Assembly: GCA_019166125.1 (NCBI GenBank)
Contig: JAHTBO010000001.1
Location: forward strand, 1 to 39,064
Reading direction: 5' to 3'
From: Alcaligenaceae bacterium CGII-47
GTDB lineage: Bacteria; Pseudomonadota; Gammaproteobacteria; Burkholderiales; Burkholderiaceae_B
Length of the DNA: 39,064 bases
Shown here: positions 32,201 through 39,064 of the stretch, in pieces
How positions within the stretch are numbered: position 1 is the stretch's first letter
Layout of the letters: each line of letters opens with the position of its first letter
Translations under genes and position numbers: made by a program
Notes under the pieces: model-generated
Seen by the model: the letters and a program-made list of their open reading frames with translations, nothing else
Database searches by the model: none
Told to the model about the DNA's origin: nothing

Positions 32201-32316
32201 GCTGTTACGAGAAGGTCTGTTTTTGAATGATAGCGCACGTCTAAGCTCGCATCTGGCGCGAAGGCAGCGGCATGGTGCGTTATCATACGGGCACTGCACT
32301 GACAGAATCCTTTATC

Positions 32317-35300
32317 GTGCGCCTGACCCAGATCAAACTTGCCGGTTTCAAGTCCTTTGTCGAACCGACGGTGATCCCTACGCCCAGTGAACTGGTAGGC
32401 GTGGTGGGGCCGAATGGCTGCGGCAAATCCAATATCATCGATGCGGTGCGATGGGTGCTGGGCGAGACCAAGGCCTCGGAGCTGCGCGGCGCATCAATGC
32501 AGGATGTGATCTTTAATGGATCAAGCCAGCGTAAACCCGCTGCCCGCGCCTCTGTTGAACTGGTGTTTGATAATACCGATGGTCGGGTGCCGGGTCAGTG
32601 GAGTACGTATGCCGAGGTCGCCGTCAGACGTGTTCTTACGCGGGACGGCGCGAGTAGCTATTTCGTCAATGGTCAGCAGGTTCGCCGCCGCGATATTCAT
32701 GATATTTTTTCGGGTACCGGACTAGGGACGCGTGGCTACGCGATCATTGGACAGGGTATGATCAATCGCCTGATTGAGGCCCGCCCCGAGGAGTTGCGCG
32801 TCTACCTGGAGGAGGCCGCAGGCGTATCGCGCTACAAAGAGCGTCGCCGAGAGACGGAAAACCGCCTCTCGGATACGCGTGACAACCTGGTCCGCCTAGA
32901 GGACATCCTGCGCGAGCTGGCGGCACAGCTTACTCGTCTGGAATCCCAGGCGCAGGTCGCGCAGCAATATCAGAGCCTGCAGCGCGATGGCGAGAACAAG
33001 CAGCATGCACTATGGCTATTGCGAGAAGATGCTGCGCGGCTGTCGCAGCAAGCGATGTCGGTGCGTATCGAGGCGTCTCAGGCCGCGTTGGAGGCGGCTA
33101 TTGCACAACTGCGCGCGCGTGAGGCCGAGATCGAGACGCGCCGCCAGGCACACTTCAATGCCAACGATGCGGTCCATGCCGCCCAGGGCAAGGTCTTTGA
33201 GGCAGGCGCCCAAGTCAGTCGTCTGGAGGCCGAGATCCGGCATGTCGTGGATGCGCGTAATCGCTTGCAGTCGCGTCGCGCACAGCTGCAGTCACAATTG
33301 CAAGAATGGGGCGATCAGCAAAGCCATAGCCAGGCCTCGATTGAGGACATCAGCGATCAGATTGAGGAGGCTGTCGCGCGTGCAGAAGATCTGCGTGCCC
33401 AGAGCGAGGCGTCGCGGGACCGCTTGCCTGATCTGGATACGGCGTTGCGCACGACAGCCGCGCAGCGTGATGCCCTGCGTGGTGCGCTCTCGCGTATCGA
33501 GCAGGATCTGGCGCTGGCGGCCCAGATCCAGCGCGAAGCCGATGGTCAGTTACGTAGCCTTGATGAGCGTGAGCAACGGTTGATTGATGAGCGCTTGGCG
33601 CTCGGTGCTCCCGATACCCTCGAGATCGAGCGGCTGACCGAGGAGTGCGAGACCTCTGCGGCACGCCTGGAAGATGCCCAGGAACACCTGATTACTTTAG
33701 AGGAATCACTGCCTGCCTTAGAGGCCGAACGGACGCGTGCTCAGCAGGCAAGCCATGATGCCCGGTTGAGCTTGGAGAAGCTCGATGCGCAGCGCCAGGC
33801 ACTGATTGCGCTGCAAGCCGAGGTGCAAAATAAAGATGCGCTCGAGCCGTGGCTGCAGCGTCACGAGCTGACCAGCTTGGGCCGCCTCTGGCAGAAAATT
33901 CATATTGAACCAGGTTGGGAAAATGCCCTCGAAGCGGTACTGGGCGAGCGCTTAAGCGGCTTAGAGCTGCGCCAACTCGAGCACGCACAAGCCTTTGGTA
34001 GCGATACGCCTCCTGCGCGCCTCGCGTTTTATCAGCTTGCCAGCGATCGGTCGGCCCAGAAAGGGACGATCCGGGCGGGGCACCAGCCGCTCGCCTCAAA
34101 GCTGCGCGTCACGCATCCCGAGACCTTGGCCATATTGGAAAAATGGCTGGATCGGGTCTATATCAGCCCGGACTTGCCCCAGGCCCTGCGCGAGCGTGAA
34201 GCGTTACCCGAGGGCGCGTGTTGGGTAGTACGTGAAGGCCATCGTGTGGATGCACATAGTCTGAGATTTTATGCGGCGGACACCGAGCAGTCGGGTTTAC
34301 TGGCGCGTCAGCAACAGATCGAGGACCTGCAGCTTGGAATCCGCGCGGGGCAGTTAATTGCCGATGAGGCACTGGCACATTTGGCGCGCGCTGAGGGGGC
34401 AACCCAGCGTATCGCACAGGAATTGGCGCCAGCACGCCAACGTATTGCCGAGCTTACTCGAGGCTTGCATGCGGCCGAGATCCAGCTACATCGCTTGCGC
34501 CAGCAGGCCGAACAGTCGGGGGAGCGCGCCCAGAGAATTGAACGCGATAGAGCAGAGATTGGCGTGCAACGCCAGGCGCTCGCGCTGCGTCGTTCTGAGG
34601 CGGAGGCGCGTTTCGAGGCGCTTGACGAGCAGCTCGCCGCGCAGCAGGAACACTATGCCGAGCTTGATCTGGCGAGCGAGGATCTGGCGCGACGCGCAGA
34701 GCAGTCGCGCGAGCAAGCGCGCGATCAGGAACGTGCTGCCCAAGAGGCAGAATACGCGGCACGCAGTTTGCAAAATCGCCTGGAGGAGTTGCACCGTACC
34801 TTGCAACTTGCAGGCGAGCAGGCTCGTCGTTCAGGCGCCGAGCTCGAGTCTTTGCAAGGCGAGCTGTTTGAACTTGATGAATCCATGACGCAGGCGGGTT
34901 TGCAGGATGCGATTGCGGTGCGTGTTGAGCTCGAGGAGGCCTTGCGTATTGCACGCATCGCTCAGGATGAACTGGCGGCGAGCTTACGTCAGGCAGATGA
35001 GGATAGGCTGCTTATCGAGCGTTCGCTCGAACCCTTGCGTGCACGCGTGACTGAATTGCAACTGCAGGAGCAGGCGGCACGCCTGGCGCTTGAGCAGTTC
35101 GCCGAGCAGCTTGATGCGCATCAGGTTGATCGGGTGGCATTACGCCGGTTCATAGAGGAACAGCCCGAGGATTGGAGCCGAATAACGTGGCTGCAGTCAG
35201 AAGTACAACGCCTCACTCGTCAGGTCGAGGCCTTGGGGCCGGTCAATCTGGCTGCTTTGGATGAGATGAGCGCTGCACGTGAACGTAAGACCTTTTTGGA

Positions 35301-35847
35301 TGCGCAGCAGGCGGATGTGTTGTCTGCGATTAACACACTGGAAAACGCCATTCGCAAGATTGACCGTGAGACGCGCGAATTGCTGCAGCAGACCTTCGAT
35401 GCGGTCAATACGCATTTTGGGGTCTTGTTTCCGCAACTCTTTGGGGGGGGCGAGGCGCGCTTGTCCATGACGGGTGACGAGATTCTGGATGCGGGGGTAC
35501 AGGTGATGGCTCAGCCGCCAGGTAAGCGTAATAGCACGATACACTTGCTCTCGGGCGGAGAAAAAGCCCTGACAGCAACGGCTTTGGTGTTTGCCTTGTT
35601 CAAACTCAATCCGGCGCCGTTTTGTCTGCTCGATGAGGTGGATGCGCCCTTGGACGACGCGAATACAGAGCGCTATGCCAATTTGGTGCGTAGTATGAGC
35701 AAACAGACACAGTTTTTGTTTATTTCTCATAATAAAATTGCGATGCAGATGGCCAAGCAGCTGGTGGGTGTCACCATGCAGGAACAAGGGGTTTCGCGTA
35801 TTGTGGCGGTAGACATGGATTCGGCCCTGCAGTGGGCCGAAGGATAG
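32317..35847 (+). CDS. smc: Chromosome partition protein SMC
   Basis: This 1176-residue condensin ATPase folds the chromosome with ScpA and ScpB. The N-terminal ATPase lobe has Walker A GPNGCGKSNIIDAVRWVLGE. Long coiled coils (rich in Glu, Arg, Gln, Ala) run to and from a central hinge at about residues 505-650, which contains EAVLGERLSGLEL. The C-terminal lobe has the signature LLSGGEKALTATALV and Walker B FCLLDEVDAPLDD. The start is taken as GTG at 32317, placing MRLTQIKLAGFKSF at the N terminus; an ATG at 32272 adds 15 residues unlike the family. No clear ribosome site precedes the GTG. smc-zipA-ligA is a conserved order in beta- and gammaproteobacteria. Confidence 0.95.
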   Translation: MRLTQIKLAGFKSFVEPTVIPTPSELVGVVGPNGCGKSNIIDAVRWVLGETKASELRGASMQDVIFNGSSQRKPAARASVELVFDNTDGRVPGQWSTYAEVAVRRVLTRDGASSYFVNGQQVRRRDIHDIFSGTGLGTRGYAIIGQGMINRLIEARPEELRVYLEEAAGVSRYKERRRETENRLSDTRDNLVRLEDILRELAAQLTRLESQAQVAQQYQSLQRDGENKQHALWLLREDAARLSQQAMSVRIEASQAALEAAIAQLRAREAEIETRRQAHFNANDAVHAAQGKVFEAGAQVSRLEAEIRHVVDARNRLQSRRAQLQSQLQEWGDQQSHSQASIEDISDQIEEAVARAEDLRAQSEASRDRLPDLDTALRTTAAQRDALRGALSRIEQDLALAAQIQREADGQLRSLDEREQRLIDERLALGAPDTLEIERLTEECETSAARLEDAQEHLITLEESLPALEAERTRAQQASHDARLSLEKLDAQRQALIALQAEVQNKDALEPWLQRHELTSLGRLWQKIHIEPGWENALEAVLGERLSGLELRQLEHAQAFGSDTPPARLAFYQLASDRSAQKGTIRAGHQPLASKLRVTHPETLAILEKWLDRVYISPDLPQALREREALPEGACWVVREGHRVDAHSLRFYAADTEQSGLLARQQQIEDLQLGIRAGQLIADEALAHLARAEGATQRIAQELAPARQRIAELTRGLHAAEIQLHRLRQQAEQSGERAQRIERDRAEIGVQRQALALRRSEAEARFEALDEQLAAQQEHYAELDLASEDLARRAEQSREQARDQERAAQEAEYAARSLQNRLEELHRTLQLAGEQARRSGAELESLQGELFELDESMTQAGLQDAIAVRVELEEALRIARIAQDELAASLRQADEDRLLIERSLEPLRARVTELQLQEQAARLALEQFAEQLDAHQVDRVALRRFIEEQPEDWSRITWLQSEVQRLTRQVEALGPVNLAALDEMSAARERKTFLDAQQADVLSAINTLENAIRKIDRETRELLQQTFDAVNTHFGVLFPQLFGGGEARLSMTGDEILDAGVQVMAQPPGKRNSTIHLLSGGEKALTATALVFALFKLNPAPFCLLDEVDAPLDDANTERYANLVRSMSKQTQFLFISHNKIAMQMAKQLVGVTMQEQGVSRIVAVDMDSALQWAEG

Positions 35848-35882
35848 CTAGGACAGCCAGCAATGACGGGACGAGGCAGCAT

Positions 35883-38959
<3,077 letters not shown>

Positions 38960-39010
38960 CTCAAAGCGGCTACGTCGCGGCCTGGATGCCCAGTCCAATG
39001 GGCTCACAGT

Positions 39011-39064
39011 AAAAGCCACTTGAAAATTATTGAGCGTGCAACGGCGGTTGCACGCGGCTTTTTT
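39011..39064 (+). terminator. Strong intrinsic terminator after ligA
   Basis: GCGTGCAAC (39034-39042) pairs with GTTGCACGC (39047-39055) around GGCG, followed by GGC and at least six T residues to the window edge. AAAAGCC (39011-39017) can also pair with GGCTTTT (39056-39062), enclosing the hairpin, and gives a T-rich tail on the minus strand. It may work for both directions. Confidence 0.8.

Overview
The window looks like a chromosome segment of a betaproteobacterium, most likely Alcaligenaceae (the Bordetella, Achromobacter, Castellaniella, Pusillimonas group). The evidence is the housekeeping backbone smc-zipA-ligA, serB facing mfd, ispD-ispF, an OmpR/EnvZ pair of the Bordetella RisA/RisS type, and a TsaB-RimI fusion, with moderately GC-rich coding. 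No database search was possible, so genus is not claimed. There is no rRNA, tRNA, CRISPR array or prophage, and no gene-free stretch above about 225 bases.

Region 1 (1-1160): the 3' end of an IS200/IS605-type tnpB with its right-end hairpin, stopping 9 bases short of the stop codon of a two-gene operon for small membrane proteins (DUF2231 and an unnamed four-helix protein) on the minus strand.

Region 2 (1383-14452): twelve co-directional genes. A GntR/FCD regulator, malonyl-CoA decarboxylase, a crotonase-fold protein and malonyl-CoA synthetase overlap head to tail. A complete Liv-type ABC importer follows (binding protein, two permeases, two ATPases), then an amidase-signature hydrolase, a carbamoylase-type M20 hydrolase and an ArgE-like M20 deacylase. 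The simplest reading is import of an amide-, ureido- or N-acyl-bonded malonate compound, hydrolysis to malonate, activation to malonyl-CoA and decarboxylation to acetyl-CoA. A 19-bp palindrome overlapping the promoter and a second inverted repeat before the binding-protein gene are candidate operators. This is the best candidate for an undescribed pathway.

Region 3 (14515-18817): serB and mfd, converging with overlapping 3' ends.

Region 4 (18961-24555): a cassette between mfd and ispD with a polar-amino-acid-type ABC importer, a 2-keto-3-deoxygluconate kinase, a D-2-hydroxyacid dehydrogenase resembling 2-ketogluconate reductase, and a converging KDPG aldolase. Together they suggest uptake of a sugar acid or amino-sugar acid feeding the lower Entner-Doudoroff pathway.

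Region 5 (24633-38959): core genes. These are ispD-ispF, a peroxiredoxin, the OmpR/EnvZ pair, tsaB-rimI fused, a family-4-like uracil-DNA glycosylase, an LplT-like MFS transporter, and smc-zipA-ligA closed by a strong terminator. Several genes here (ispD, tsaB-rimI, and mfd in region 3) have a -10 box only 8-10 bases before the ATG and no Shine-Dalgarno sequence, which suggests leaderless mRNAs.
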